A stretch of 5,799 bases of DNA from Bacteroidales bacterium (GTDB taxonomy: Bacteria; Bacteroidota; Bacteroidia; Bacteroidales; VadinHA17), in the NCBI GenBank assembly GCA_013314865.1, contig JABUEV010000174.1:1-5799 (forward strand), read 5' to 3'. Under the pieces are notes generated by a model that searched no databases, was not told the origin of the DNA, and saw nothing but the letters and a program-made list of their open reading frames with translations. Below, in pieces: positions 5,682 to 5,799 of this stretch. Made by a program: the position numbers and the translations under genes. Position 1 is the stretch's first letter; the number at the start of each line of letters is the position of its first letter.

Positions 5682-5799
5682 TCATCCTGCCAGTGAGTAC
5701 AGATTCCTCGCTTCGCTCGGAATGACAGGCGCGTTTTTTGTTAAAGGGGGGGAGGAATAACCAGCGGCGCGTGGTCGCGCCGCTGGTTATTCCTTTTTC
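5682..5799. repeat. Composite repeat element, copy B (continues past right edge)
   Basis: It begins TCATCCTGCCAGT 40 bp after the stop of the SLOG-membrane gene. The core GATTCCTCGCTTCGCTCGG starts at 5702, and the element runs through GGCGCG-T6-GTTA to a hairpin. Same orientation and order as copy A at 2714-2838. Because it follows a plus-strand gene, its hairpin could also end that transcript. Confidence 0.85.
5754..5798 (+). terminator. 18-bp hairpin with T5 tail: copy B hairpin, likely terminator of the SLOG-membrane gene
   Basis: The arm 5754-5771 (GGAATAACCAGCGGCGCG) pairs perfectly with 5776-5793 around TGGT, followed by T5 (5794-5798). Compared with copy A, the outer arm has one more A/T pair and the inner stem gains G:C pairs, always matched on both arms. 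It lies 113 bp beyond the stop codon at 5641, on the strand needed to terminate that gene. Confidence 0.65.

Overview
The window looks like a chromosomal stretch from a member of the Bacteroidota. Start codons lack Shine-Dalgarno sequences and are preceded by A/T-rich leaders. One gene has an upstream match to the Bacteroidetes -33/-7 promoter pattern (TTTG, about 20 nt, TAnnTTTG). The respiratory genes occur as an nrfH-nrfA pair. The spacers carry GTCATTCCGAGCG...GAGGAATC dispersed repeats, which I recall as common in environmental Bacteroidetes and other bacteria. Genus cannot be told from the sequence.

Layout. (1) Positions 1-1786, minus strand: nrfH (four-haem quinol dehydrogenase) followed by the first 352 codons of nrfA (ammonia-forming cytochrome c nitrite reductase), whose 3' end lies beyond position 1. 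Together they would reduce nitrite to ammonium in the periplasm with electrons from menaquinol. A repeat-like hairpin sits in the unusually long gap between them. (2) Positions 1902-2402, minus strand: a small secreted protein of unknown function with an internally repeated motif, followed by a minus-strand intrinsic terminator that ends only about 20 nt before the nrfH start. (3) Positions 2403-3346: a gene-free spacer of about 0.94 kb. Its middle (2567-3157) is a complex repeat locus: 73-74-bp direct repeats, a long perfect hairpin, then three and a half copies of an 81-82-bp tandem repeat. (4) Positions 3347-3829, plus strand: a GNAT acetyltransferase with its own terminator. (5) Positions 3980-5641, plus strand: a 553-residue protein with an N-terminal SLOG-like Rossmann domain and two C-terminal two-helix membrane hairpins. 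This architecture resembles SLOG/SLATT-type nucleotide-sensing membrane effectors of bacterial conflict systems, and it is the best candidate here for an undescribed system. (6) Positions 5682-5799: a second copy of the repeat-plus-hairpin element. Its stem sequence differs from the first copy, but both arms have changed together so that pairing is kept.

The nrfHA pair is core anaerobic respiration. The segment from about 2714 to the right edge looks accessory: direct copies of one repeat element bracket the GNAT and SLOG-membrane genes. No tRNA, rRNA, CRISPR array, transposase or integrase is visible.
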